Assembly (NCBI RefSeq): GCF_025060895.1
Contig: NZ_JANZKV010000151.1
Span: forward strand, 18,490 to 76,127
Length of the DNA stretch: 57,638 nt
DNA from: Stieleria sedimenti
GTDB lineage: Bacteria > Planctomycetota > Planctomycetia > Pirellulales > Pirellulaceae
Direction of reading: 5' to 3'
The notes below the pieces were generated by a model that was given only the letters and a program-made list of their open reading frames with translations, did not search any database and was not told the DNA's origin. Position numbers and translations under genes: made by a program. This document shows, in pieces, positions 26,551 to 33,526 of the stretch. The stretch's first letter is position 1, and every line of letters starts with the position of its first letter.

Positions 26551-26900
26551 TTTCCAAGTCCCATTAGAAACATGCCAACAATGAGCACCAACATACCGAA
26601 CAGATTCACAGGCCGAATTGGTTCATCAAATGCATAGTACGCAATCAATGCTCCCCAAATGAACGTCGACGCGTAGATCGGATAGAGAACGCTCATTCTG
26701 CCACCCGACTTGAAGGCTGCCACGAACAAGACCATGACAACGATGTAGCAGACAACCCCGGCGATGAGCGGGAGATTCAACAGATAGCTTGCAATCGAAC
26801 CCGTTGCGCGATCGGCACCTGTCTTGTACAGAAACTGACCGACGGCGCCAAACACGGCGGCAACGATGAACATCAAGATTGCCGCGAGAGGAGTATTCAT
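26547..26900 (-). CDS. small EamA/SMR-type transporter, possible lipid flippase
   Basis: A protein of 117 residues from ATG 26900 with four membrane helices, as in small multidrug resistance and ArnE/ArnF-type proteins: AAILMFIVAAVFGAVGQFLY, PLIAGVVCYIVVMVLFVAA, PIYASTFIWGALIAYYAF and NLFGMLVLIVGMFLMGLG. The motif GQFLYK and the PIYASTFIWG block fit the EamA superfamily. Proteins of this size usually work as dimers. Its place inside a lipid/phosphonate operon suggests movement of a lipid intermediate or product across the inner membrane rather than drug efflux (inference). Confidence 0.75.
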   Translation of the reverse strand: MNTPLAAILMFIVAAVFGAVGQFLYKTGADRATGSIASYLLNLPLIAGVVCYIVVMVLFVAAFKSGGRMSVLYPIYASTFIWGALIAYYAFDEPIRPVNLFGMLVLIVGMFLMGLGK

Positions 26901-26917
26901 CTTAAATTTTTCGTTGT

Positions 26918-27883
26918 TCAAATGACAATTCCCAATCCTACCAGGCTTTGCCCCGAGGAAAAGGCGTGAACGATTTTGGCAACATCCTCACCCACACATC
27001 TTTGTGCGTCGATGGTTTGGGCGGCGACATGTGGCGTCGCAACGAAGTTATCCAGCGACAGCAGAGGATGGTTCCCCAGTTGCCCCGACACAGACAGCGG
27101 CTCCGATTGAAACACATCCATTGCAGCTCCGGCCAATCGGCCGCCTCGCAGGGCGTCGTACAGCGATCGCTCGTCGACAACTCCGCCACGACCGACGTTG
27201 ACCAGAACGGCGGTCGCCTTCATCAGAGCAAGTCGATGACCATCGACCAAACCGCGAGTCGTCTCGTCCAACGGCGTTTGAATCAAAATAAAATCTGAAC
27301 CGGCGAATAGATCATCGAGCGGCAAGAACCGAACGGCTAATCTCTCCGCGGCCGCTCGTTTGTGGCTCTTCTCGGGACTGCGATCGTGGGCCAACAAGTT
27401 CATCCTAAATGCTTTCGCTAGCTCTGCGGTTCGAATTCCGATTCTTCCGAAGCCAACCAGGCCGAGGGTTTTTCCGCTCAGCTGGATGCCTAGTCCCGAG
27501 TGCTTCTCCCAACGACCCTGCCGCAATGCATGGTTCAATTGTGGAATCCGACGACAGACCGAAAGCAACAAACCGATTGAATGCTCGGCAACCGAATCGG
27601 CGGACAATGGCACCGCAATGACAACGACTCCGCGGCTCTTCGCCAAGGGCACATCAATCGCGTCAAGGCCGGCGCCGGCTCGAATGATCAATTTGAGATT
27701 GCGAGCCGATTCCAAAGCGGCACGGTCCAGACGCACGGGACTTCGAACAATCACGACCTCGGCATCCGCGAGCAGACGATGCTTCTCGCCGTCTGCCGGA
27801 TTGATCGAGACCAGACAATCAAATTCTCGCTGAAGTCGCTCAGTCGTTTCCGGCCAAATGGAGCTAAGAATTAAGATTCGCAT
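26918..27883 (-). CDS. SerA-like D-2-hydroxyacid dehydrogenase
   Basis: A 321-residue NAD-dependent dehydrogenase of the D-3-phosphoglycerate dehydrogenase type. ATG 27883 overlaps the end of the GAPDH gene by 20 bases. The nucleotide site is G144-F-G146-R-I-G149, and the catalytic Arg232 (VNVGRGGVVDE), Glu261 (DVFQSEP) and His285 (ATPHVAA) are spaced almost as in SerA. There is no ACT or other regulatory domain. Phosphonopyruvate closely resembles the SerA substrate 3-phosphohydroxypyruvate, so reduction of phosphonopyruvate to phosphonolactate is the likely reaction here (inference from the adjacent PEP mutase gene). Ordinary serine synthesis is the alternative. Confidence 0.88.
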   Translation of the reverse strand: MRILILSSIWPETTERLQREFDCLVSINPADGEKHRLLADAEVVIVRSPVRLDRAALESARNLKLIIRAGAGLDAIDVPLAKSRGVVVIAVPLSADSVAEHSIGLLLSVCRRIPQLNHALRQGRWEKHSGLGIQLSGKTLGLVGFGRIGIRTAELAKAFRMNLLAHDRSPEKSHKRAAAERLAVRFLPLDDLFAGSDFILIQTPLDETTRGLVDGHRLALMKATAVLVNVGRGGVVDERSLYDALRGGRLAGAAMDVFQSEPLSVSGQLGNHPLLSLDNFVATPHVAAQTIDAQRCVGEDVAKIVHAFSSGQSLVGLGIVI

Positions 27884-28952
27884 TGAGGCCGTTGCTCCCT
27901 CCGTTTTGCAAGGATCGGTCGGGACCGCTATACGAGGCGTCCGACCGCCAAATTCCCAGCGCGCGATCGGTCTTCTCGATCGATTCCCAGGGATCGTCTG
28001 TTCGCCTGAGAGCGGCGCGAATGCAATCGACGGTTTCGGGAATCGTGATCGATTCCATGTGCACACTGATCGCCGCCATCACGGTTGATCCGTTCACGGC
28101 TAATGACTCCTCAAAGACATAGATTTCTGGCCGGTCACCGCGACGGCGCCCGAGTTCGACGTAGCGTTCGGCAAGTTCGGCCGTCGATCGGATGCCCCGC
28201 CCAACGACAACACGGGGGATCATCTGCAACGCCGCGATGATCTGCTTTCGAGTTGCATTACCCTGAAGGTCGACCTGAAAATGCAAGACGTGACCGAACG
28301 TCGTGGGACAGTTGACCGAAACCGATGCCAGCCGCAAATTACGAAACACAGAATTGACGTCGCGAGCATGATGTGATGGCCCCATGGTTGGAACAAGCGA
28401 GTTCAAGGGAACTTTGCTCAACTTTCCGGGATCCGCCGAGCGCCGCGTGAGGGTCACGAAGGCCTGTTGGACTCCGAAAGCTCGGTCCAAGGCGTACAGA
28501 AACCTGGTCGTACCCGTCGAACTGCAACTGATCACACGAATGCGTTTTTCCCCAGCAACTTCGTTGAAATTGGTCATCGAATGAAAAGACGCTTCACAGG
28601 ATCCGCTCGTTTCACCGCCTTGAACGATCGTCACCAGATTCGGAACCGATTCCAGCAGTTCGCGATGCTGTTGCGGAACACCACTCGGTGTGCAATCGAG
28701 AAGCACGTCGATCTTCGCGAGCAGATCAGCAAACTCGCCTTGGATGGTTGGAAGCCTCGCCGCCACCTCGCGGAGACCGATCGCTGAAGATACGTAGATG
28801 TCGTACCCCTGCCACATCGCATCTCGCAGACTGAAACTATTGGAACGGCCGGAAATGCCTGTCAGCTCCATGTCGGATTGCACGTTCACCGCATCGGCCA
28901 ACCGCCGACCGATGACGCCGTATCCCAAGATTCCAACTCGTACGTTTGACAT
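27864..28952 (-). CDS. type II (archaeal-type) glyceraldehyde-3-phosphate dehydrogenase homologue
   Basis: About 362 residues from ATG 28952. The NAD(P) site is G10-Y-G12-V-I-G15 followed by RRLADAV. The catalytic cysteine is C143 in ISCSSTGTTR (archaeal enzymes have SCNTTG near 140), and SHHARDV (H194/H195) matches the archaeal HHGPDV block. This is the archaeal GAPDH family, unusual in bacteria. It should convert an acyl phosphate to an aldehyde or the reverse. Next to a PGK-like kinase and a PEP mutase, reduction of phosphonolactoyl phosphate to phosphonolactaldehyde is the likely role (inference). The start overlaps the stop of the degenerate paralogue upstream. Confidence 0.87.
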   Translation of the reverse strand: MSNVRVGILGYGVIGRRLADAVNVQSDMELTGISGRSNSFSLRDAMWQGYDIYVSSAIGLREVAARLPTIQGEFADLLAKIDVLLDCTPSGVPQQHRELLESVPNLVTIVQGGETSGSCEASFHSMTNFNEVAGEKRIRVISCSSTGTTRFLYALDRAFGVQQAFVTLTRRSADPGKLSKVPLNSLVPTMGPSHHARDVNSVFRNLRLASVSVNCPTTFGHVLHFQVDLQGNATRKQIIAALQMIPRVVVGRGIRSTAELAERYVELGRRRGDRPEIYVFEESLAVNGSTVMAAISVHMESITIPETVDCIRAALRRTDDPWESIEKTDRALGIWRSDASYSGPDRSLQNGGSNGLNANLNS

Positions 28953-28963
28953 TCGCTTGCCGC

Positions 28964-29878
28964 TCACTTCACGATGCTAAGGGTTTCAAGCATGCCTAGA
29001 TGCCGGTCGGTCAATCGTCGAATTTCAGCAAGCGAAAGCTCGGGCGCCGCGATCAGACGGATCGCGTCAATCACCTCAGGTACAACGATTACATCGGGCG
29101 AAATATCTTGCATCAGGTAGACGCACTTCTGGTCAACTAAGATGGATTCAGCCCAGACGAAGGTTTCCCACCGGTCTCCCCGGACTCGTCCAAGGTCACG
29201 AAAGAACTCTTGGATGTCTGCCGTGCTGGAAAACCCATCGTCAGACGTACTCACGAGTATTCGCGACTCGTCATGAAGTCGGTCGATAAGAGTCTCTCGG
29301 TCTATCGAATCGACAAGATCGAGCTTGATCATGTGAAGATGCGAATGCGTGTAAGAAGCAACCACGCGACGTATCTGGCACATGGGGACGCAACCGGCAA
29401 GCGTCGTTCTAAGTTCATCCTCCAGCGCCGGCTCCTCAAAGACCGGCTGAAGGGCGTCCAAGCTGGAGGCTGCGTCATCGGCCGCGTGAGCGGCACGTCG
29501 AACGACGGTCGAGTACACACGTTCGACCGCAGACAAAGCATTTACAACCCTAACCAGACGTGCGAGAGAAAGCGAGTCGGCCGAAGGCACAAACAACCCT
29601 CCCGGTCCATTGCGAATCGACTCGGGTGTCAATGAAGTGAAGACGGCGCACCGCTGCTCATGGCAAGCACCCGGGCTCCGGCCATCCTCCGTGATCCGTA
29701 CGGTCAATCCCTTCACCTCGACCGACACGCGAGTGGCTCCACCGGATCCAGAATTGGATGCCGTGGTGCCGCACGGCTCCGAAGAAGGTAATAACAACAT
29801 GTCGCATTGCGCCTTCACCCCGTCGGCAAGGTGGTTTGCGATACGACCACGTCCCCTCAGGCTGACTTCGATAGTCAT
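28964..29878 (-). CDS. catalytically degenerate type II GAPDH paralogue
   Basis: A 304-residue protein clearly derived from the next gene's family. IEVSLRGRGRIANHLADGV aligns with VRVGILGYGVIGRRLADAV. DLGRVRGDRWETFVWAESIL aligns with ELGRRRGDRPEIYVFEESLA, and IVVPEVIDAIRLI and TDRHLGM match the family's C-terminal blocks. At the active site SADSLSLARLV aligns with SCSSTGTTRFL, so the catalytic Cys is Ala100. The HH block is EPALEDE, and the last Gly of the nucleotide motif is Ala. About 40 residues are also missing before the active site. It should be inactive alone and may be a structural partner of the active GAPDH. Confidence 0.8.
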   Translation of the reverse strand: MTIEVSLRGRGRIANHLADGVKAQCDMLLLPSSEPCGTTASNSGSGGATRVSVEVKGLTVRITEDGRSPGACHEQRCAVFTSLTPESIRNGPGGLFVPSADSLSLARLVRVVNALSAVERVYSTVVRRAAHAADDAASSLDALQPVFEEPALEDELRTTLAGCVPMCQIRRVVASYTHSHLHMIKLDLVDSIDRETLIDRLHDESRILVSTSDDGFSSTADIQEFFRDLGRVRGDRWETFVWAESILVDQKCVYLMQDISPDVIVVPEVIDAIRLIAAPELSLAEIRRLTDRHLGMLETLSIVK

Positions 29879-30810
29879 CAGTGCCCCCTTTCAAAACGAC
29901 CAGCCGAAAAGCTTTGCCGTGAGCCGAGACCCTTGTCCCTACCCTCCTTCTCTAACAACTCCCTCTGCGTACTGAGCAAATCACCTAGAGGAGCGATCCA
30001 TTGGTCGACACCGCCCGCGTGACGATCGGCTTGAATCTGTCTCATTGCCGCCTCAGTGGCGCCGATCGCCGCGCGGAGCCCTTGGTTTGCATAAATCACG
30101 AATCCGATGGTACCGTATGACTCCATCTGATCGATCGACAGAGTGGGATACATGGTTGGAATCAGTACAAGTGGCGCTGTCCCTTGCCAACTGCGCACGA
30201 CCTCAATCACCTCCTCATCACATTTTGTCTTGGCGTGGATGACGATGGCGTCTGCTCCGGCTTGTCCGTAGAGCGACGCTCGTCGCAGCGCCTCCTCGCC
30301 CCCAAGTCCAGCAACGAGTGCTTCGACGCGGGCAAAAATCAGGAAGGAATCGTTGGTACGCGCCGCACATGCCGTTGAGATGCGATCGGCGAATGATGTT
30401 GCGTTCGACAACCGGCGTGATCCGGCCAGCAAACTGTTACACTTGGGATACGCGGTGTCTTCCATGCAAATTCCACCAGCGCCAACGGACTCAAAGGCCG
30501 AGACAACACGCGAGACATCTCCGTCATCTCCCCATCCAGTTCCCACATCGGCAAGAACCGGGATCGAGACCGCTCCGGCCATCGCGGCGGTGACCGCGAG
30601 AACGTTGCACATGGTTAATCTGTCATCATCGATCTTTCCGTACGACGCCGCAATTTCGAGGCTGCTGGCCCAGACACCATCATAACCGCATCGCTCCAGC
30701 AGCTGCGCTCCGAGTACATCGTGTGCGCCCGCCAACATCGCGACGCGATCGTGTTGTGACTTCATCACCGCAGAACGATGCATCTTTGGGCTCGGCTGAA
30801 AGTGGTTCAT
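29878..30810 (-). CDS. pepM: phosphoenolpyruvate phosphomutase-like protein (PepM)
   Basis: A 310-residue isocitrate lyase/PEP mutase superfamily protein. PEP mutase-type blocks are GYDGVWASSLEIAASYG, ADVGTGWGD, EDTAYPKCNS, IFARVEALVAGLG and ADAIVIHAKTK. D61, K123, N125, S126, R161 and H192 fall at positions used by the mutase. The Asn-Ser pair of the gating loop is present, which favours mutase over phosphonopyruvate hydrolase (which has Thr-Ser). The Lys of the EDK motif is Thr119, an oddity. It would form the C-P bond of phosphonopyruvate from PEP. No phosphonopyruvate decarboxylase is nearby. ATG overlaps the Fe-ADH stop (ATGA). Confidence 0.85.
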   Translation of the reverse strand: MNHFQPSPKMHRSAVMKSQHDRVAMLAGAHDVLGAQLLERCGYDGVWASSLEIAASYGKIDDDRLTMCNVLAVTAAMAGAVSIPVLADVGTGWGDDGDVSRVVSAFESVGAGGICMEDTAYPKCNSLLAGSRRLSNATSFADRISTACAARTNDSFLIFARVEALVAGLGGEEALRRASLYGQAGADAIVIHAKTKCDEEVIEVVRSWQGTAPLVLIPTMYPTLSIDQMESYGTIGFVIYANQGLRAAIGATEAAMRQIQADRHAGGVDQWIAPLGDLLSTQRELLEKEGRDKGLGSRQSFSAGRFERGH

Positions 30811-31967
30811 GAGTAATCCTGTAGAAAGATTTCTTGAAGTATTCGGTCGAGATCGGCTCGCCCGATGGCGACCGGATTGACCGACAGATCACCCGCGACC
30901 CCCGCAGCAAGCTTCGGCAGATCGTCATGAGTGAGATACCGTTTCAGTCCAAGCTGCAACCCGATACGGAGTATCCAATCGGTCACGATTTGGCTGCACA
31001 TGCCGGCCGCTTCGTCCGATGGCAGTTCCGCGACCCCGGGCCGCAGGATCGCAGCAATCCTGGCGAATCGCTTCGTCTCGTTGTGAAAACAAGAATCGAT
31101 CCAGTGCGGGTAAAAGAGTGCGACGCTCTGCCCGTGCGCTATCTCAGGTCGCAATCCACACAATGACTTGTCAACTCGATGGGGGAAACAGGTGCCGACA
31201 CAGGCGAGATTCATTCCCATCGTGGTGCTGGCGTAGGCAAGCTGTTCACGCGCCCGACCGTGTTCGGGATGCTCTAATGCGATCGGCAGGTAAGTGCTGA
31301 CAATCCGCATGGCACGCAAGGCCATTTGATCGTGGATCGGCGTGCGTTTTGGCGACACGTATGATTCGATGGCGTGAGCGAGCGTGTCAAAGCCGGTCTG
31401 TGCCGTGACTAGCTTCGGAAGCGTCCAAGTCAGCTCCGGATCGACCAACGCAAAACGAGGAAACAAGTAGTCACTTCGAATTCCATCTTTCAAACTTTTC
31501 TCGGGATCTCGAACAATTGCCGACCGATTCAGCTCGCTACCCGTTCCAGCCGTCGTAGGAATACAAACCAATGGCAACGCCGTTGAATCGACCTCCGTCT
31601 TTTTGTAGAGAAAATCGGCGGCCGTGCGGCCAGTTGCGGCGACTCCAGCAATCGCTTTGCCGCAATCAAGTACGGAACCACCTCCGAGAGCAACAACGAC
31701 GTCGGCGCGATGTGCACGTGCCGCGGCGGCACCCCGATCGATGTCTGCCGTAGTGGGACTTGACTGCAGACCAGAAAAGCGTCGGACACTCAACCCATGT
31801 TGACTCAAATCATCCAACAACCGCTCGGACGGGCCAAGCCGGTCCATCGCAGTACGACCTGTCACCACAAACACACGTTTGCCAAGTGACGCGGTCACCT
31901 CGCCGGCCCGCTGAAAGGTACCGGCACCAAAGAAAAGCTTCGTCGGTACGTGAAAAGCAAAATGCAT
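30807..31967 (-). CDS. iron-containing alcohol dehydrogenase
   Basis: A 386-residue group III (Fe-ADH) dehydrogenase, first gene of the operon. The nucleotide site is GGGSVLDCGK (95-104), followed by PTTAGTGSE (137-145). The metal ligands D194, H198, H263 and H278 are present at nearly the spacing of E. coli FucO. It would reduce an aldehyde with NAD(P)H. In phosphonate pathways Fe-ADHs reduce phosphonoacetaldehyde. Here, with PGK- and GAPDH-like genes and no decarboxylase, phosphonolactaldehyde to 2,3-dihydroxypropylphosphonate is the more likely step (inference). No convincing promoter was recognised in the 155 bases upstream. Confidence 0.88.
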   Translation of the reverse strand: MHFAFHVPTKLFFGAGTFQRAGEVTASLGKRVFVVTGRTAMDRLGPSERLLDDLSQHGLSVRRFSGLQSSPTTADIDRGAAAARAHRADVVVALGGGSVLDCGKAIAGVAATGRTAADFLYKKTEVDSTALPLVCIPTTAGTGSELNRSAIVRDPEKSLKDGIRSDYLFPRFALVDPELTWTLPKLVTAQTGFDTLAHAIESYVSPKRTPIHDQMALRAMRIVSTYLPIALEHPEHGRAREQLAYASTTMGMNLACVGTCFPHRVDKSLCGLRPEIAHGQSVALFYPHWIDSCFHNETKRFARIAAILRPGVAELPSDEAAGMCSQIVTDWILRIGLQLGLKRYLTHDDLPKLAAGVAGDLSVNPVAIGRADLDRILQEIFLQDYS

Positions 31968-32124
31968 CGATCACTCGGGCGCAGAAAAAGGCCTGATGAT
32001 TCGCGAGGTTGGAGCAACCGGTGAACCTGCCCTTCCTCAAGACACCCTTTCCTGCGAAATTCTTCGCGGAATCCCACTCGATTCGCTGTGCTTCGGCTCA
32101 CAGACCGATTCGTAGGAAGCACCC

Positions 32125-32160
32125 AAAAAACAAGCCCGACGTGCGAACACGTCGGGCTTG
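32125..32160 (-). terminator. rho-independent terminator
   Basis: A perfect 13-bp stem (CAAGCCCGACGTG pairing with CACGTCGGGCTTG around a CGAA loop) is followed on the minus strand by six T residues. It ends transcription of the Cys-rich protein gene (32421-33137) and separates it from the Fe-ADH operon, which must have its own promoter between here and 31968. Upstream, at 32221-32257, another perfect 12-bp inverted repeat (GGGCCATGGTGA/TCACCATGGCCC, loop 13) lacks a T-run. Confidence 0.9.
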
Positions 32161-32220
32161 CGGGTCGGGTGACTGGGCTGCATTGCTCCTTCAGAAGGAT
32201 TGCTCCTTCGGAAAGGAGAA

Positions 32221-32257
32221 GGGCCATGGTGAAGCCCTCCCTGCCTCACCATGGCCC
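32221..32257. repeat. perfect inverted repeat, 12-bp arms
   Basis: GGGCCATGGTGA and TCACCATGGCCC flank a 13-base loop. Next to it (about 32183-32218) the word TTGCTCCTTC occurs twice and a CTCCTT-CGGA-AAGGAG hairpin forms. It lies in the 450-base gap between the Cys-rich protein and the Fe-ADH operon, upstream of the terminator in the minus orientation. It may be part of the 3' end of the Cys-rich gene's transcript; no other gene is seen in the gap. Confidence 0.6.
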
Positions 32258-32420
32258 ATCAGTGCTGGAACGATGGCACCGATCGTTCCACCCTCCCAAT
32301 CCATGGTACCTGGAGTATCGGCTACTGCACCGCGATTCCTGTAGCGGTTTCGCGGCGTCGTCCGATTTTTTTCTTTGTCCAGGTCAGGCGATTTGCTAGC
32401 AACCCGAATCGCGGCTGTGG

Positions 32421-33137
32421 TCACTGGGCGTTGCCGGGCGCCCATTCAGCGGGCGGTGGTCCGCAATCGACCGGCGGTGCCGCACAACCTCCGCGATGGC
32501 ATCCGTTGTCACAACCGTTGTTGCAGCCGTGCGACTTGCCGTGGATCGACAGATCGATGTGGGGCTTGCACTGGTTTCGGTAGCCATCCCACACGTGGAC
32601 GTTGCAGGCGTTGGAGCGCCAGTATTGGTAGAACGTCGACGTCGGCAACTGGGGCGGCATGTAGGGCTGGCAGGCTCCGGGTTGGATGAAGTCGCGGTGC
32701 TTCAGCCCGGCCAATCGGCAGTGTTTGCCACAGCTGGGGGTGCATTGGTGACAGCACGCGGAGGCCTGGACTGCCGCGGCGGGTGCTTGTTCGTCCACGA
32801 TCGGCTCGGCGATGGGCGGTGCCGGTAGGGCTTCCGAGTCGGCCGGCATCGTCATCGCTTCGGCCGCGGGCGTGGTGGTCAATTCCGTCACGTCGGCCAC
32901 CACGTCGCGCGATTCGACGACCGCCTGGACGTTTCCGTCGACCAAGGTTGTCGCCGCGTCTCGGATCGGGGCGGGCTGAGCCGCGGCCGGCAGGGCTGCG
33001 GCGGGAGCGTTGTCAAAGTTGACGTCGGCCAACAACGCGTCGAAGTCGCTTTTCGCTTGGGATTGTCCGGCCAGTGAGAAGGACCCGGCAAGCATGGCGG
33101 TCAGGACCAATCGTCCTAAGGGGGTGCGAGTACGCAT
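32421..33137 (-). CDS. secreted Cys-rich protein, hypothetical
   Basis: About 238 residues from ATG 33137, which starts a signal peptide (TPLGRLVLTAMLAGSFSLAG). A low-complexity Ala/Pro/Val-rich stretch follows, then a Cys/His-rich part with CCHQCTPSCGKHC, and near the end NNGCDNGCHRGGCAAPP. The paired cysteines suggest a disulfide-stabilised or metal-binding exported domain. I do not recognise the family. A strong terminator lies 260 bases downstream. Confidence 0.6.
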   Translation of the reverse strand: MRTRTPLGRLVLTAMLAGSFSLAGQSQAKSDFDALLADVNFDNAPAAALPAAAQPAPIRDAATTLVDGNVQAVVESRDVVADVTELTTTPAAEAMTMPADSEALPAPPIAEPIVDEQAPAAAVQASACCHQCTPSCGKHCRLAGLKHRDFIQPGACQPYMPPQLPTSTFYQYWRSNACNVHVWDGYRNQCKPHIDLSIHGKSHGCNNGCDNGCHRGGCAAPPVDCGPPPAEWAPGNAQ

Positions 33138-33526
33138 AAGAAACATCCATGTGATTGGTGGAGAGGGAGACGAACGACATGTCGCTCGCGGCTGTCGCCG
33201 GCGCAGCATCCATGCCTCTGCGGTTCTATCACTGTAAGCTTTCCCGCGCATCAGCCTGGACGCAAATCGCAAGCGAGAAAACTTTGCCAATCGCCTTCCC
33301 CCCGGGTCCTTTAACCGCGTCGACTCGATCGCCTTCTGTAGCCGTTAAACCGGCAACGGTGCGTCGGCATTGCCGGACCGTCAGAACCCCACCTGGAAAA
33401 CGCGCAGAAGCATGGTTAGCGGAACGGCGCGAGCGGGCTGTCGCGTTTCAAAACACCTCGTGAAACACGGGTACTCAAGGCTTCACCGCGTTGCACACCT
33501 GGGCAACCGCGGATTCCACTGCGGGC
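33138..33526. other. intergenic gap, shared 18-bp word
   Basis: About 390 bases between the Cys-rich gene start and the glnD stop. No gene is seen. The only structure noticed is GGCGCGAGCGGGCTGTCG at 33426-33443, which is repeated exactly at 4857-4874, next to the palindromic element there. The left part should hold the promoter of the Cys-rich gene. Confidence 0.5.

Noticed and set aside
26918-27883. SerA-like gene as evidence of a serine-synthesis operon
   Set aside because: No serB or serC neighbour and no regulatory ACT domain; the flanking PepM and GAPDH genes make a phosphonate role more likely, though serine synthesis is not excluded.
30807-31967. Fe-ADH as a phosphonoacetaldehyde reductase giving 2-hydroxyethylphosphonate
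   Set aside because: That route requires a phosphonopyruvate decarboxylase, which is not in the window, and leaves the PGK- and GAPDH-like genes unexplained.
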